NCBI GenBank assembly: GCA_903921405.1
Contig: CAIXPV010000167.1
Span: forward strand, 1 to 37,381
DNA from: an uncultured Actinomycetes bacterium
Lineage (GTDB): Bacteria > Actinomycetota > Actinomycetes > Nanopelagicales > Nanopelagicaceae
Length of the DNA: 37,381 bases
Direction of reading: 5' to 3'
Part shown: piece after piece, positions 1 through 9,834 of the stretch
How positions within the stretch are numbered: position 1 is the first letter of the stretch
Layout of the letters: every line of letters starts with the position of its first letter
The notes under the pieces: model-generated
The model's input: only the letters and a program-made list of their open reading frames with translations
Told to the model about the DNA's origin: nothing
Database searches by the model: none
Made by a program: the position numbers and the translations under genes

Positions 1-1
1 G

Positions 2-793
2 GGCGCATCATCGCCTCGACGTGAACTCGATGCATGGCAAGACTGGGCCAAGGCTCGTGGTGCTAAGGGGCTTGCATATATTTTGGTTAATGACGACGGA
101 ACATTGGGTGGACCAGTAGCAAAAAATCTCTCTGAATCTGAATGTGCTGGAATCGCAGCTGCAACAGGTGCAACACCGGGAGATGCAATATTTTTTGCTG
201 CTGGTGAAAGAGTCGCATCACAGAATTTATTGGGCGCTGTACGCCTTGAGGTTGGAAAGCGATGCGGTTTAATCCCGCCAGGTAAGTGGGAGTTCTTGTG
301 GGTTGTGGATGCGCCTATGTTTGAACCAACGGATAATGGTGGTTGGACTGCAGTTCACCATCCATTTACGGGACCCAAACCAGAGTTCGCAACGAGTTTT
401 GCAACAGATCCTGCCAACGCACTTGCTTATGCCTACGACATTGTTTTGAATGGCACTGAACTTGGTGGGGGTTCTATAAGAATTCACGATCGAAATATTC
501 AAAAGGATGTCTTCCGTGTCATTGGCTTAAGCGATGAAGAAGCTGCAAGTAAGTTTGGATTTCTACTTGAAGCTTTCAACTACGGGCCTCCTCCACACGG
601 TGGAATCGCACTTGGATTAGATCGCGTCTGCGCCTTGCTTACTGGTTCAGATTCAATTCGTGAGGTAATCGCATTTCCTAAGACTGCTAGTGGCGGTGAT
701 CCATTAACGGGTGCTCCAACTCCAATTACTCCAGCCCAACGAAAAGAGAGCGGCATTGATGGCGCCCCCAAGACTGGACCTCAGGTAGGCTAG
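2..793 (+). CDS. aspS: Aspartyl-tRNA synthetase, C-terminal part (5' end outside window)
   Basis: Charges tRNA with aspartate in the cytoplasm. The frame is open from the first bases, so the gene starts upstream and only the last ~263 residues are visible. They hold the end of the bacterial GAD insertion, the class II catalytic segments VVDAPMFEP and HHPFTGPK, the GGGSIRIHD stretch, and motif 3, [10 protein letters not shown], which binds ATP. The C-terminal run [22 protein letters not shown] is typical of bacterial AspRS. Whether the enzyme is discriminating or also charges tRNA-Asn cannot be judged without the N-terminal domain. The stop codon sits inside the predicted promoter of the next gene. 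The family call is secure. Confidence 0.96.
   Translation, partial: GASSPRRELDAWQDWAKARGAKGLAYILVNDDGTLGGPVAKNLSESECAGIAAATGATPGDAIFFAAGERVASQNLLGAVRLEVGKRCGLIPPGKWEFLWVVDAPMFEPTDNGGWTAVHHPFTGPKPEFATSFATDPANALAYAYDIVLNGTELGGGSIRIHDRNIQKDVFRVIGLSDEEAASKFGFLLEAFNYGPPPHGGIALGLDRVCALLTGSDSIREVIAFPKTASGGDPLTGAPTPITPAQRKESGIDGAPKTGPQVG
786..791 (+). promoter_or_regulatory. -10 box TAGGCT for leaderless DUF948 gene
   Basis: TAGGCT ends exactly six bases before the ATG at 798, so a transcript starting seven bases after the box would begin at the start codon. The same TANNNT spacing recurs before eight other genes here. No convincing -35 is seen, and the box overlaps the end of aspS. Confidence 0.55.
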
Positions 794-797
794 TCCT

Positions 798-1157
798 ATG
801 GGTCCTGGAGGAATCGCAACGATAATCGCAAGCTGCGGCTTGCTCATTATCGCCGTAGCAATTAGTTATGTAGTCATTCGAGTTGGCCGTTTCATCGATG
901 AGGCCAAAGTTTCGCTCAAGTCATTAACAGATGAGACAGCTCCGCTGATTGAGGAAGTTCATACGACTGTCTCGCTAGTTAATGGCCCGTTGAAGAGCCT
1001 TAATCGCATCACGAAAAATGCTGAAGATCTCTCCGACAAGGTCAACGATGCCACACATTCATTTTTGAGTAAGAACGGTTCAGCAGTAAAAGTTGCAGGA
1101 GCCCTCCTATCTGCCGCTTCTGCCAAGAAGGCTCGCGCCAAGAAGAAGGCTGAGTAA
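798..1157 (+). CDS. DUF948 domain small membrane protein
   Basis: A 119-residue protein of unknown function. One hydrophobic segment (about residues 6-28) is followed by a charged, probably coiled-coil region (about 30-95) with heptad-like spacing, and a lysine-rich tail. This is the layout of DUF948 proteins, which are membrane-anchored with a cytoplasmic helical rod. DUF948 genes commonly sit directly before alaS in actinobacteria, as here, but this says little about function. No Shine-Dalgarno is visible, and the ATG lies six bases after a TAGGCT box, suggesting a leaderless message. The family assignment rests on architecture and position. Confidence 0.8.
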   Translation: MGPGGIATIIASCGLLIIAVAISYVVIRVGRFIDEAKVSLKSLTDETAPLIEEVHTTVSLVNGPLKSLNRITKNAEDLSDKVNDATHSFLSKNGSAVKVAGALLSAASAKKARAKKKAE

Positions 1158-1160
1158 TCT
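1155..1160 (+). promoter_or_regulatory. -10 box TAATCT for leaderless alaS
   Basis: TAATCT lies exactly six bases before the GTG start of alaS and overlaps the stop codon of the preceding gene. There is no Shine-Dalgarno. This supports a transcript starting at or next to the GTG. Confidence 0.55.
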
Positions 1161-1166
1161 CACGCT

Positions 1167-3839
1167 GTGGAATCCGCCGAGATCCGTGCGCGCTGGCTGC
1201 GCTTCTTTGAATCAGATAACCGACAAGGGTTAACGCATACCGTTGTTCCTTCGGCATCCTTGATTGCTGATGATCCAAACTTATTGTTAGTCAACGCTGG
1301 CATGGTGCCCTTTAAACCGTATTTCTTAGGTGAAGTTACCCCGCCATTTAAGCGCGCAACATCGGTGCAAAAGTGTGTTCGCACCCTTGATATCGATGAG
1401 GTTGGTAAAACAACTCGACATGCGTCATTTTTTCAAATGTGTGGAAATTTCTCGTTTGGAGATTATTTCAAAGAGGGTGCGATATCCCTTGCATGGGAGT
1501 TGTTGACACGCGCTACCAACGATGGTGGATTTGGTTTTTCACCGGATAAGTTGTGGATCACCGTATTTTTAGATGATGATGAAGCAGCAGATATTTGGCA
1601 TAAGAAAATCGGAGTGCCTAAAGAGCGAATTCAGCGAATGGGTATGGGCGATAACTTTTGGTCTATGGGAGTTCCTGGCCCGTGTGGTCCTTGTTCAGAG
1701 ATTTATTACGATCGCGGGCCGGAATATGGAGCCGAAGGCGGACCAATCGCCGATGAAAACCGCTACATGGAAGTCTGGAACTTGGTTTTCATGCAGAATG
1801 AGCGTGGCGCTGGTAGTGGCAAAGATGACTTCCCTATCGTGGGCGAGCTTCCAGCTAAAAGTATTGATACCGGTCTTGGCCTAGAGCGCATGGCTGCATT
1901 GTTGCAGGGCGTGGAAAATATCTATGAGATCGATACAACGATGCAGATCCTAAAGAAGGCCTCGGAATTAACCGGAGTCGTATATGGAGCTTCAGAAAAA
2001 TCTGATGTATCACTTCGTGTCATCGCCGATCATGCGCGAACTTCGGCAATGCTCATCGGTGATGGAGTTACTCCTGGCAATGAAGGCCGCGGTTACGTAC
2101 TTCGTAGAATGATGCGACGCACTATTCGTAATATGCGCCTTCTTGGTTCGATGGATCCCATCATGTCAGAACTAACCGTGGCGGCGATCGGTGCAATGGG
2201 TCCACAGTATCCAGAGCTCATTAGTGATAGTCCGCGAATTCTCAGCGTGAGCGTTTCTGAGGAAGAAAGTTTTTTGCAGACACTTAAAAGCGGAACAACT
2301 ATCTTTGATGTTGCTAGTGCTGGGTTAAAGAAAGCGAAGAGCAATGTGTTGCCTGGTGCTGATGCATTCAAACTCCATGACACATATGGATTCCCATTTG
2401 ATCTAACGTTAGAAATGGCTCGTGAAGAAGGCTTAGAAGTCGACGAAGACGGTTTTAGACGTTTAATGAAGGAACAAAAGGATCGCGCAAAGGCTGATTC
2501 TCGTGCTAAGAAGAGTGGGCATGCAGATGTCAGCATTTATCGAAGCGTCGCCGATAAAAATGGAAAATCCGAATTTATTGGCTATACACATACAACGAGC
2601 GAATCCACTATTTCAGCCCTTGTTGTTGATGGTTTGTTAGTTGCAACTGCCCAAGAAGGCGACGAGGTTGAAGTTATCTTGGACCGTACGCCTTTCTACT
2701 CAGAAGGTGGCGGACAGCTTGCCGATGGCGGTGTCATTACATTAAGTAACGGTACAAACATCGAGATCGATGATGTGCAGACGCCGGTTCCCGGAGTTTT
2801 CGTGCATCGAGGCAGAGTTGTTCAAGGCGCAGCTGAAACAGGCCAGCAAGCATGTGCTGCTATAGATATTGAACGCCGCAATGCAATCTCTCGTGCTCAC
2901 ACCGCTACGCATATGGTCCATAAGGCTTTTCGTGAAATTCTAGGAGAGACTGCGACGCAAGCCGGCTCAGAGAATTCTCCAGGACGTTTTCGCTTTGATT
3001 TTCCTTCAACGGGCGCAGTGCCTACTTCGGTTATCAATGATGTTGAAGCACGCGTTAACTCTTTATTGCTAGATGATTTGTTAGTTCATGCCGAAGTAAT
3101 GACGCAGGCACAAGCCAAAGAGATCGGCGCTATGGCTTTGTTTGGCGAAAAGTATGGCGACCAGGTACGAGTAGTCAGCGTTGGAGATTGGGCACGCGAA
3201 CTCTGCGGCGGTACGCACGTATCTCGCTCCGGTCAATTAGGTGTTGTAAAGCTCCTTAGCGAATCATCGATTGGAGCTGGAGTTCGTCGTATCGAGGCAC
3301 TCGTCGGTGCCGATGCTTATAAATTCTTGGCACGCGAACATATTTTACTGAACTCTTTGACTGAAATTATCAAGGGTGCTCGTACAGAAGAGTTGCCGGA
3401 GCGAATATCTGATCTACTTAATAGGATTAAAGAGATCGAGAAAGAGCTAGCGACAGTTCGTTCCAATCAAGCTTTTGCTCAAATAGGCGAGATAGCTAAA
3501 TCAGCTATTGAAATCAATGGAGTAAGTGCAACACTTGCAATTCTCAGCGATGGAATATCTGGTGATGATCTACGAAAGATTGCATTGGAGCTGCGCGGCA
3601 AAGCTTCACATTCGGTTGTGGCATTGATTAGCGTCAATGATGGAAAGCCAGTGTTGGTCGCCGCAGTCAGTGATGCAGCGCGCGAGCTGGGAATTAAGGC
3701 CGGAGCATTGGTAAAGATTGGCTCTGGTGTCTTAGGCGGCGGCGGTGGCGGCAAGGATGATTTCGCCCAAGGTGGGGGAAGCAATCCTGACAAGGCCAAA
3801 GAGTCTCTTGCTGCAATTTCGCAATCAATACAGGGATAA
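1167..3839 (+). CDS. alaS: Alanyl-tRNA synthetase
   Basis: Charges tRNA-Ala and clears mischarged Ser/Gly-tRNA-Ala. At 890 residues it is full length. The GTG start gives the usual opening [15 protein letters not shown]. The class II catalytic core fills about the first 450 residues, with [15 protein letters not shown] and the GLGLERMA segment. The editing domain carries HTATHMVH and CGGTH, the HxxxH plus CxxxH zinc-binding set. The C-terminal domain has a coiled segment ([13 protein letters not shown]) and ends with the glycine-rich [15 protein letters not shown] typical of AlaRS. It precedes ruvX by eight bases, a widespread bacterial pairing. Nothing is truncated. Confidence 0.98.
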   Translation: MESAEIRARWLRFFESDNRQGLTHTVVPSASLIADDPNLLLVNAGMVPFKPYFLGEVTPPFKRATSVQKCVRTLDIDEVGKTTRHASFFQMCGNFSFGDYFKEGAISLAWELLTRATNDGGFGFSPDKLWITVFLDDDEAADIWHKKIGVPKERIQRMGMGDNFWSMGVPGPCGPCSEIYYDRGPEYGAEGGPIADENRYMEVWNLVFMQNERGAGSGKDDFPIVGELPAKSIDTGLGLERMAALLQGVENIYEIDTTMQILKKASELTGVVYGASEKSDVSLRVIADHARTSAMLIGDGVTPGNEGRGYVLRRMMRRTIRNMRLLGSMDPIMSELTVAAIGAMGPQYPELISDSPRILSVSVSEEESFLQTLKSGTTIFDVASAGLKKAKSNVLPGADAFKLHDTYGFPFDLTLEMAREEGLEVDEDGFRRLMKEQKDRAKADSRAKKSGHADVSIYRSVADKNGKSEFIGYTHTTSESTISALVVDGLLVATAQEGDEVEVILDRTPFYSEGGGQLADGGVITLSNGTNIEIDDVQTPVPGVFVHRGRVVQGAAETGQQACAAIDIERRNAISRAHTATHMVHKAFREILGETATQAGSENSPGRFRFDFPSTGAVPTSVINDVEARVNSLLLDDLLVHAEVMTQAQAKEIGAMALFGEKYGDQVRVVSVGDWARELCGGTHVSRSGQLGVVKLLSESSIGAGVRRIEALVGADAYKFLAREHILLNSLTEIIKGARTEELPERISDLLNRIKEIEKELATVRSNQAFAQIGEIAKSAIEINGVSATLAILSDGISGDDLRKIALELRGKASHSVVALISVNDGKPVLVAAVSDAARELGIKAGALVKIGSGVLGGGGGGKDDFAQGGGSNPDKAKESLAAISQSIQG

Positions 3840-3847
3840 TCGCTCCC

Positions 3848-4270
3848 ATGCAACGTGGTCGCCGATTGGCTTTTGACTACGGAGATGTTCGAATTGGCGT
3901 TGCCGTCTGTGATCCTGATGGCATCCTTGCATCTCCGGTAACGACGTTAAAGGTCGGTGCCAAAGATCTAGCGAAGCAGTTACAACGCTTATGCCAAGAG
4001 TATGAACCCATAACGATTTACGTTGGAAAGCCTTCGCATATGGATGGTTCCAGTGGAAGTGCAGTGCAAAAGGCAAATGCTTTCGGCGAATTACTTGCCA
4101 CAATCTGTGACACTCCGATTGTTTTTATTGATGAGCGCATGTCTACGGTAAGTGCGGCCAAGAACATGCGCCAATCTGGGGTGTCGGCAAGAGATGCCAA
4201 ATCTCGTATCGATCAAGCTGCAGCGGTAGCGATTCTAGAGTTTGCCTTATCGATTGAGAAGAATCGATGA
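3848..4270 (+). CDS. ruvX: RuvX/YqgF family RNase H-fold nuclease
   Basis: A 140-residue YqgF-type RNase H-like protein, annotated as putative pre-16S rRNA nuclease or Holliday-junction resolvase-like. The opening LAFDYGDVRIGVAVCD carries the first catalytic Asp. VGKPSHMDGS and FIDERMSTVSA match the second strand and the acidic DER motif, and the region around SRIDQAAAVAIL supplies the last Asp. The gene lies between alaS and mltG, as in many bacteria, and its TGA overlaps the mltG ATG by four bases, implying translational coupling. A GATAAT sequence seven bases before the ATG could be a weak near-leaderless promoter. Confidence 0.95.
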   Translation: MQRGRRLAFDYGDVRIGVAVCDPDGILASPVTTLKVGAKDLAKQLQRLCQEYEPITIYVGKPSHMDGSSGSAVQKANAFGELLATICDTPIVFIDERMSTVSAAKNMRQSGVSARDAKSRIDQAAAVAILEFALSIEKNR

Positions 4271-5286
4271 TTAAGTTGCGACCAGTTGCACTGGCCTTAG
4301 TCTTTATCGTGTTACTTACCTACGGCCTACACGTGGTGCGCGTGAGTAATAACGCCGCTCCAAATTTTCAGATCCGACAGATTCTTGAATCAGATGCAGA
4401 GGTAACTGTTGAGATTCCTGTTGGGGCTACGGGAAGTGACATCGCAGCAATTCTCTTTAAAGCAGGGGTAGTGAAATCTTCGATCGCATATTTTAGATTG
4501 GCAGTCACGGATACACGATCACAGAAAGTCTCTCCTGGTGGTCACAGACTCACACTAAAAATTGCCGCCTCGCAGGCGTTGGATCAACTTCTTGACTCTT
4601 CACGAATCCCTAATCTCATTACAGTCTTTGAGGGGGAGTGGAACTCTGAGATCGTGCGCTCTCTTCGCACTTTTGGATTTACCAACAAAGAGATATCTGA
4701 TGCATTTAACAATATTGTTTTGCCATCTGGTTTTACTAACTCTGAAGGCTTGCTTTTCCCCGCCCTCTATAACTTTCCATTAAATACCGATGCACAACAT
4801 ATTCTTCAGGCCATGGTAAATCGTTTTCAGGCAGAGAAAATTGGGCAGGAGATTTTGACCGCGAGCGGTACATTTAAAGCCTCAGAGTTATTGACAATGG
4901 CCTCCATTGTTCAAGCCGAGGGCGATTCGGCGGATTTCACTAAGGTTTCACGCGTCATTCGCAATCGCTTAGCGTTAGGTATGCCTTTACAGATGGACTC
5001 AACAGTTCACTATGTGAAGGGAGTGCGCGGACAGATTTTCTTAAGTACATCATCAACGCTGATTGCATCTGCCTACAACACCTATAAGCACTATGGATTA
5101 CCCCCAACTCCTATTGGAAACCCTGGAGCATCGGCAATGCAGGCTGCACTTCATCCAGCTGGTGGTGATTGGCTTTTCTTTATTACCGTTGCTCCGGGCG
5201 ATACACGTTTTACTCGCTCTAATGACCAGTTCGTGGAATGGAAATTCCTGTACGAGAAGAATCGAAAGGCTGGTGCTTTCAATTGA
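4267..5286 (+). CDS. mltG: Endolytic murein transglycosylase MltG (YceG-like)
   Basis: Cleaves nascent peptidoglycan glycan strands at the outer face of the inner membrane. The 339-residue product has one N-terminal membrane anchor (about residues 5-24), then a LysM-like/YceG domain. EGLLFPALYNF (160-170) matches the family's EGYLFP segment. MASIVQAEGD holds the probable catalytic Glu at residue 218, and LQMDSTVHYV, YNTYKHYGLPPTPIGNPG and the AALHP region complete the signature. The start overlaps the ruvX stop, and the TGA overlaps the TTG start of aroE. It follows ruvX in many actinobacteria. Confidence 0.96.
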   Translation: MIKLRPVALALVFIVLLTYGLHVVRVSNNAAPNFQIRQILESDAEVTVEIPVGATGSDIAAILFKAGVVKSSIAYFRLAVTDTRSQKVSPGGHRLTLKIAASQALDQLLDSSRIPNLITVFEGEWNSEIVRSLRTFGFTNKEISDAFNNIVLPSGFTNSEGLLFPALYNFPLNTDAQHILQAMVNRFQAEKIGQEILTASGTFKASELLTMASIVQAEGDSADFTKVSRVIRNRLALGMPLQMDSTVHYVKGVRGQIFLSTSSTLIASAYNTYKHYGLPPTPIGNPGASAMQAALHPAGGDWLFFITVAPGDTRFTRSNDQFVEWKFLYEKNRKAGAFN

Positions 5287-6101
5287 TAAAGGCGGCCGTT
5301 CTTGGTTCACCCATTGCTCATTCACTAAGCCCACTCCTACATCAACTTGCATATCGAGAGTTAGCAGTTGACGGTGAATACACCGCCATAGAAGTTTCTT
5401 CGGGTGGTCTTCAAGGATTTCTAAACACGTTAGATGACTCCTGGACTGGTTTTTCTCTCACAATGCCCCTGAAGGAAGAAGTTGTAGGGATAGCCGATGT
5501 TGTTAGCGATTTGAGTTCTAGGATCGCCAGCGCCAACACCTTGGTCCGCCGTGATGGACGGTGGGAGGCATCGACAACGGATGTTTCAGGATTTTCTTAC
5601 GCACTTCAATCACATGGAGTGAGCGTTTCAGGGGATGTCTTAATCATCGGATCGGGTGCGACTGCACGAGCGGCTGCTGCTGCATGTGATGGATTAGCAT
5701 CCCGAATCACTGTTATGGCTCGGTCTATGCATAACGCGCCTTCGATCTCCAACTGCGTAGAAGAATCTGATTTAGATTTCGTTCCATGGCACACGAGCGG
5801 AGTTATTGCATCAGCAGATCTCATTGTGTGTACTACTCCGTCAGGTGCAGCGGACTCGCTAGTTGACCTTTTTCCGATTAATCCAAACTCGGTATTCTTC
5901 GATGTTCTCTATAACCCATGGCCAACATTGGCGTTATCTGCCTGGGCTGCAACTGGTGGTCAGGTCATCGATGGATTAGATCTTTTGATACATCAGGCGA
6001 TTGCGCAGGTAGAAATATTTTCTGGATTAAGCGTTGATCGAGCGGCGATGAGCTTGCGTATGCGTGAAGCCGCGCTTTCTCACCTGACCTCATCCACATA
6101 G
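5283..6101 (+). CDS. aroE: Shikimate dehydrogenase
   Basis: NADPH-dependent reduction of 3-dehydroshikimate to shikimate. I chose the TTG at 5283, overlapping the mltG stop by four bases, because the family N-terminus begins right there (IKAAVLGSPIAHSLSP). An upstream in-frame ATG at 5238 would add 15 uncharacteristic residues inside mltG. With this start the protein has 272 residues. Visible are SLS for shikimate binding (14-16), the catalytic Lys64 in LTMPLKE, Asn85 in ANTLV, Asp100 in TTDVSG, and GSGATA of the NADP-binding fold (123-128). It opens the shikimate gene group, although its product joins the path after those of aroB and aroQ. Confidence 0.95.
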   Translation: MIKAAVLGSPIAHSLSPLLHQLAYRELAVDGEYTAIEVSSGGLQGFLNTLDDSWTGFSLTMPLKEEVVGIADVVSDLSSRIASANTLVRRDGRWEASTTDVSGFSYALQSHGVSVSGDVLIIGSGATARAAAAACDGLASRITVMARSMHNAPSISNCVEESDLDFVPWHTSGVIASADLIVCTTPSGAADSLVDLFPINPNSVFFDVLYNPWPTLALSAWAATGGQVIDGLDLLIHQAIAQVEIFSGLSVDRAAMSLRMREAALSHLTSST

Positions 6102-6127
6102 CAGTTCGCTTCTTTGTAGCTGGGCTC

Positions 6128-6133
6128 TAGCCT
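6128..6133 (+). promoter_or_regulatory. -10 box TAGCCT for leaderless A24 peptidase gene
   Basis: TAGCCT lies exactly six bases before the ATG at 6140. A TTCGCT seventeen bases upstream is a weak -35 candidate. There is no Shine-Dalgarno before the start, and the 38-base gap after aroE fits a new promoter here. Confidence 0.5.
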
Positions 6134-6139
6134 TTATGG

Positions 6140-6589
6140 ATGTTTGCGATATACCTATGTGCCATTCCAATGTGTATCGCCGATTGCAAAAGCCATCGGA
6201 TTCCCAATATCTATTTGATGGTGATGTTCTATGTAATCTGTTGTGAACGCGTCTTTAGGGGAGTCGGATCCATTGAATTTCTAACACTATGCGCACTCTC
6301 ATTAGTTGGCCTCAATGTCATCATGAGAATTGGAATGGGAGATGTAAAACTCATCTTTTTGATCTGTTTAGCTTTGAACTTAGACAGATTTAGCCAACTC
6401 TTAACCCTTCTGACTGCCGTTTCTCTGGTGGCTTTGGCGACAATAGTGCTCCATTCGGTACGTGCGGGTCAGATTCCGGTGACCATTGCATTGGCTCCAT
6501 CAATATTTATCGGTACATGGCTGTATTTGGGCGCGAGAAACACTCCACTTCTGCAAGAATACGCAGATGCGTTGGTTAACAGCTGGTGA
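6140..6589 (+). CDS. A24 family prepilin peptidase-like membrane protease
   Basis: A 149-residue polytopic membrane protein with about five hydrophobic segments. It carries the two aspartates of A24 aspartic proteases: Asp15 in [11 protein letters not shown] and Asp68 in GMGDVKL (the GxGD signature). The N-terminal methylase/zinc domain of full PilD enzymes is absent, as in many actinobacterial short A24 proteins. The family cleaves leader peptides of type IV pilin-like substrates, but no pilin gene lies in the window. In mycobacteria a short A24 gene also sits by the aro genes. The end overlaps the start of aroC by 23 bases. The substrate is unknown. Confidence 0.85.
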   Translation: MFAIYLCAIPMCIADCKSHRIPNIYLMVMFYVICCERVFRGVGSIEFLTLCALSLVGLNVIMRIGMGDVKLIFLICLALNLDRFSQLLTLLTAVSLVALATIVLHSVRAGQIPVTIALAPSIFIGTWLYLGARNTPLLQEYADALVNSW

Positions 6590-7748
6590 GTCACATGGCC
6601 AAGCCCTCAGTGCGATTATTGAAGGAATCCCCGCCAGCGTCGAGATAACAACTGCCGATATCAATCACCACTTGCAGCGTCGTCGATTGGGCGCAGGCCG
6701 TGGTGCACGTCAGAGTTTTGAGGCTGATGCAGTAACGATTCTTGGTGGAGTCCGACATGGTCTGACACAAGGTGGGCCAATTGCAATTAACATTGATAAT
6801 TCGGAATGGCCGAAGTGGGAAAAAATTATGTCGGCCGATCCTGTGCCTTTAGAAGAGATCGCACATCTTGCACGTAATGCGCCACTTACCAGGCCTCGTC
6901 CGGGTCATGCCGATTTAGTTGGAATGCAAAAATACGATTTAGATGATGCACGTCCGATTTTAGAGCGAGCCAGTGCGCGAGAAACAGCGGCACGTGTGGC
7001 ACTTGGAGCGGTCGCACGAAACTTTTTACAACAAAGTGTTGGGATTTCAATTCTTAGCCACGTATTGTCAATCGGCACTGCTCGAGTGCCAGATGATCGA
7101 CCTCTTCCTTTGTACGAAGACATGAAGCGCATTGATGACGATCCTGTTCGTTGCGCAGATCAAGAGACAAGTGAGCACATGCAGGCTGAGATTGAAAAGG
7201 CTCATTCAGATGGCGACACTTTGGGCGGAGTCGTTGAAGTCTTGGCGTACAACATGCCACCTGGTTTGGGATCGCATGTTCACTGGGATCGTCGCCTCGA
7301 TGCTCGTTTAGCGGGTGCTTTGATGGGAATTCAAGCGATTAAGGGCGTGGAGCTTGGTGATGGATTTGCAACAGCCACTCGCCGAGGGTCACAGGCCCAC
7401 GATGAAATTGAAAAGGCGAGTGATGGTCGAATCGTCAGACGTACAGATAGAGCAGGCGGCACCGAAGGCGGTATGTCTAACGGAGAAATATTGCGTGTGC
7501 GAGCTGCCATGAAGCCGATCTCTACAGTGCCAAAAGCTTTAGATACGATCGACGTTTCAACGGGCGAGGCTGCAAAGGCGATCAATCAGCGATCAGATGT
7601 CTGTGCAGTTCCTGCAGCTGGAGTAGTTGCAGAGGCTATGGTCGCACTTGTTCTGGCGCAAGCTGTTCTTGAGAAGTTTGGTGGAGACTCCGTCGGTGAG
7701 ACGCGACGCAATTTTGAAAGTTACATGTTGAATTTAAATTTCAAGTAG
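6567..7748 (+). CDS. aroC: Chorismate synthase
   Basis: Converts EPSP to chorismate using reduced FMN. The ATG at 6567 gives the family start [12 protein letters not shown], so a longer in-frame opening at 6486 inside the peptidase gene was rejected. The product has 393 residues, a usual length. Recognisable segments are [54 protein letters not shown] and [11 protein letters not shown]. The key histidines are in GESHG and PGHAD. The overlap with the preceding gene suggests coupled translation, and aroK follows after ten bases. EPSP synthase (aroA) is not in the window. Confidence 0.97.
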   Translation: MRWLTAGESHGQALSAIIEGIPASVEITTADINHHLQRRRLGAGRGARQSFEADAVTILGGVRHGLTQGGPIAINIDNSEWPKWEKIMSADPVPLEEIAHLARNAPLTRPRPGHADLVGMQKYDLDDARPILERASARETAARVALGAVARNFLQQSVGISILSHVLSIGTARVPDDRPLPLYEDMKRIDDDPVRCADQETSEHMQAEIEKAHSDGDTLGGVVEVLAYNMPPGLGSHVHWDRRLDARLAGALMGIQAIKGVELGDGFATATRRGSQAHDEIEKASDGRIVRRTDRAGGTEGGMSNGEILRVRAAMKPISTVPKALDTIDVSTGEAAKAINQRSDVCAVPAAGVVAEAMVALVLAQAVLEKFGGDSVGETRRNFESYMLNLNFK

Positions 7749-7758
7749 GGAATAGACA

Positions 7759-8262
7759 ATGCCTTCCTATATTTTGATAGGCCCACCAGGTGCCGGTAAG
7801 AGCACTGTAGGTAAGGCCCTGGCTAGACATTTAGGAGTTTCATTTGTAGACACAGATCAGGTTGTTGAATCCCAGTGCGAAATGAAGATTTCCGATATTT
7901 TCATCACTAAAGGTGAGAGCTTCTTTAGAGATCAAGAGTTTGAAGCGCTGCAGAAATGTTTGAGTATTCCTGATTGTGTACTTTCTCTAGGAGGAGGAGC
8001 GCCAATTCCAGAGCGCGCTCAAGAATTGCTACTCAATGTTGACGCGCATATCGTTTTTCTCGATGTTTCATTAGCAATAGCTGCGGCTCGAGTTGGTTTT
8101 AATCGTGATCGGCCGCTGTTGTTGGGCAACCCTCGCGCACAATGGCAGGAACTCAACGAAATACGTCGTCCCATATATGAAAAATTAGCGACAGCGGTAG
8201 TTAAGGTCGATGGTGCCAGTGTTAAAGAGCTTATTGCGCAGATTGTTGAGGTTTCTTCATGA
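7759..8262 (+). CDS. aroK: Shikimate kinase
   Basis: Phosphorylates shikimate at O3 with ATP. The 167-residue P-loop kinase shows Walker A GPPGAGKST (residues 8-16), the shikimate-binding VDTDQ, FFRDQEFEAL, the LSLGGGAP loop and the lid segment NRDRPLL. A Shine-Dalgarno-like AGGGAA lies six bases before the ATG, so this start is translated in the ordinary leadered way. The end overlaps the start of aroB by four bases, in the conserved order aroC-aroK-aroB-aroQ. Confidence 0.96.
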   Translation: MPSYILIGPPGAGKSTVGKALARHLGVSFVDTDQVVESQCEMKISDIFITKGESFFRDQEFEALQKCLSIPDCVLSLGGGAPIPERAQELLLNVDAHIVFLDVSLAIAAARVGFNRDRPLLLGNPRAQWQELNEIRRPIYEKLATAVVKVDGASVKELIAQIVEVSS

Positions 8263-9314
8263 CGACGATTCAGGTTAATGCCGAACATACGTATAACGTA
8301 GTTATCGGGTGCGAATGGAAAAGCGAGTTGCTGGCTCTGACTAAGAATCGCTCACGAGTCGCCGTAATCTACTCAACTGCGATGCGCGAAATGATTCGAT
8401 TCGATGCCAACGCTGAGGCTGAATTTCACTTCTTTGAAGTCAGCGATGGTGAGAGTGCCAAAAATGTATCGACCCTGTCTTCTTTGTGGAATTGGCTTGG
8501 TGCAGCTGGTTTCACGCGCTCAGATGTGATCGTGGGCATCGGCGGTGGCGCAATCACAGATCTGTCGGGATTTGCTGCGGCTACATGGCTCCGAGGTATC
8601 GATTGGATTGCTATTCCAACCAGTGTTGCAGGAATGGTAGATGCATCGGTTGGAGGCAAGACCGGCATCAACAGTGATTATGGCAAGAACTTGATTGGCG
8701 CCTTTCACTCACCAATCTCGGTTTTGATCGACCTTGATTGGTTGCCGACACTATCTGATCGCGACTTTTCTGCCGGAATGGCCGAAGTAATTAAATCTGG
8801 GTTTATTAAAGACGGTGAAATTCTGACGACCCTTGCTGGTAATTCACTGACGACCCTGCGATCAAATCTATCGATGGTCTCCAACTTGATTGCCCGTTCG
8901 GTGCACGTTAAAGCCGATGTCGTGGGGGAGGATTTCAAGGAGAGTTTTGCACGAGAAGTTCTTAACTACGGTCATACGTTGGGTCATGCCATTGAGATTC
9001 ATTCACATTATTCTCTGCGCCACGGAGAAGCGGTTTCCATAGGTTTGGTTTACGCTGCTGAATTAGCACACGCACGAGGGCTTCTGTCTGAGCAAACTCT
9101 CAACCAACATCGCGAACTCCTTACCGCTTTGATGCTGCCAATTTCATATGATGCCTCGGCCTGGCCAGCGCTATGGCCGCTTTTGGCATTAGATAAGAAG
9201 ACTCGAGGCGCCCAGTTGAGATTTGTAGTCATCGATGCCATCGGGTCAACACTTCGACTTGAAGATCTCAACGAGAGTGAACTTCGAAGTGCTTATGAGA
9301 GAATCAGCGCATGA
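8259..9314 (+). CDS. aroB: 3-dehydroquinate synthase
   Basis: Closes DAHP to 3-dehydroquinate, using NAD and a divalent metal. The product has 351 residues. The NAD-binding part includes GESAKN and GIGGGAITDLSGFAAATWLRG. IPTSVAGMVDASVGGKTGIN and GKNLIGAFHSP form the substrate-binding core, and AGMAEVIKSGFI follows. Metal ligands are the Glu in AEVIK and the histidines in LNYGHTLGHAIE and LRHGEAVSIG. The gene overlaps aroK and aroQ by four bases on each side, so these three are almost certainly cotranscribed and coupled. Confidence 0.97.
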   Translation: MTTIQVNAEHTYNVVIGCEWKSELLALTKNRSRVAVIYSTAMREMIRFDANAEAEFHFFEVSDGESAKNVSTLSSLWNWLGAAGFTRSDVIVGIGGGAITDLSGFAAATWLRGIDWIAIPTSVAGMVDASVGGKTGINSDYGKNLIGAFHSPISVLIDLDWLPTLSDRDFSAGMAEVIKSGFIKDGEILTTLAGNSLTTLRSNLSMVSNLIARSVHVKADVVGEDFKESFAREVLNYGHTLGHAIEIHSHYSLRHGEAVSIGLVYAAELAHARGLLSEQTLNQHRELLTALMLPISYDASAWPALWPLLALDKKTRGAQLRFVVIDAIGSTLRLEDLNESELRSAYERISA

Positions 9315-9751
9315 AGATTTTAGTGATCAACGGGCCTAATCTTGCTCGGCTGGATATTAGAGACTCATCTATTTATGGGGATCTAAATTACGGTGAGCTT
9401 AAGAGTTTGATTGAAAGCGCTGCTACAACTCATGGCTTAGTTGCAGATGTTCGCCAAAGTGATGATGAGGCAACAATCATTGGTTGGCTACACGAGGCCG
9501 CAGATTCAAACACCCCAGTGATTATTAATCCAGCTGCTTTTACCCATTATTCATATGCGATACGCGATGCAGCGGAGTTATTAAAGGCTCCCTTGATAGA
9601 GGTTCACTTATCTAATCCCATGGCCCGCGAAGAGTTTCGACACACGTCTGTAATCTCTGGCGTAGCCAATGGAACGATCGGTGGTTTTGGACCGAATTCA
9701 TATGTCTTGGCGTTAATCGCCATGAAGAACCTGCTCAGTGGGGCGAACTGA
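9311..9751 (+). CDS. aroQ: Type II 3-dehydroquinate dehydratase
   Basis: Dehydrates 3-dehydroquinate to 3-dehydroshikimate. At 146 residues it has the size of the type II dodecameric enzyme. It opens with KILVINGPNLARLDIRDSSIYGDL, which holds the catalytic loop Arg and Tyr. INPAAFTHYSYAIRDA and EVHLSNPMAREEFRHTSV supply the catalytic His and substrate-binding residues. The loop reads LARLDIRDSS where many homologues have LNLLGxREP, a mild divergence with the Arg and Tyr kept. In many actinobacteria a peptidase gene (pepQ) stands between aroQ and efp; here it is absent. Confidence 0.95.
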   Translation: MKILVINGPNLARLDIRDSSIYGDLNYGELKSLIESAATTHGLVADVRQSDDEATIIGWLHEAADSNTPVIINPAAFTHYSYAIRDAAELLKAPLIEVHLSNPMAREEFRHTSVISGVANGTIGGFGPNSYVLALIAMKNLLSGAN

Positions 9752-9769
9752 GCACTCACTTTTAGCGGG

Positions 9770-9775
9770 TATCCT
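9770..9775 (+). promoter_or_regulatory. Candidate -10 (TATCCT) in aroQ-efp gap, inside small hairpin
   Basis: The 83-base gap before efp holds TATCCT as part of the inverted repeat GGGTA-TCCT-TACCC (9767-9780). It could be a -10 element giving a leader of about 50 bases, or a weak hairpin ending aroQ transcripts. There is no clear -35 and no T-run, so neither reading is strong. A TTGCCA at 9783-9788 is an alternative -35, but no good -10 follows it. Confidence 0.3.
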
Positions 9776-9834
9776 TACCCTCTTGCCATCACAATCGATG
9801 GCCGAATAACCACCGAAGCGACTGGAGTTCTACC

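Noticed and set aside
6486-6566. Longer N-terminus of chorismate synthase
   Set aside because: The added residues come from inside the A24 peptidase gene and are not chorismate-synthase-like, whereas [11 protein letters not shown] at 6567 is the canonical start.
9767-9780. Intrinsic terminator after aroQ
   Set aside because: The GGGTA/TACCC stem has five pairs and no T-run, too weak to call; listed only as part of a candidate promoter.
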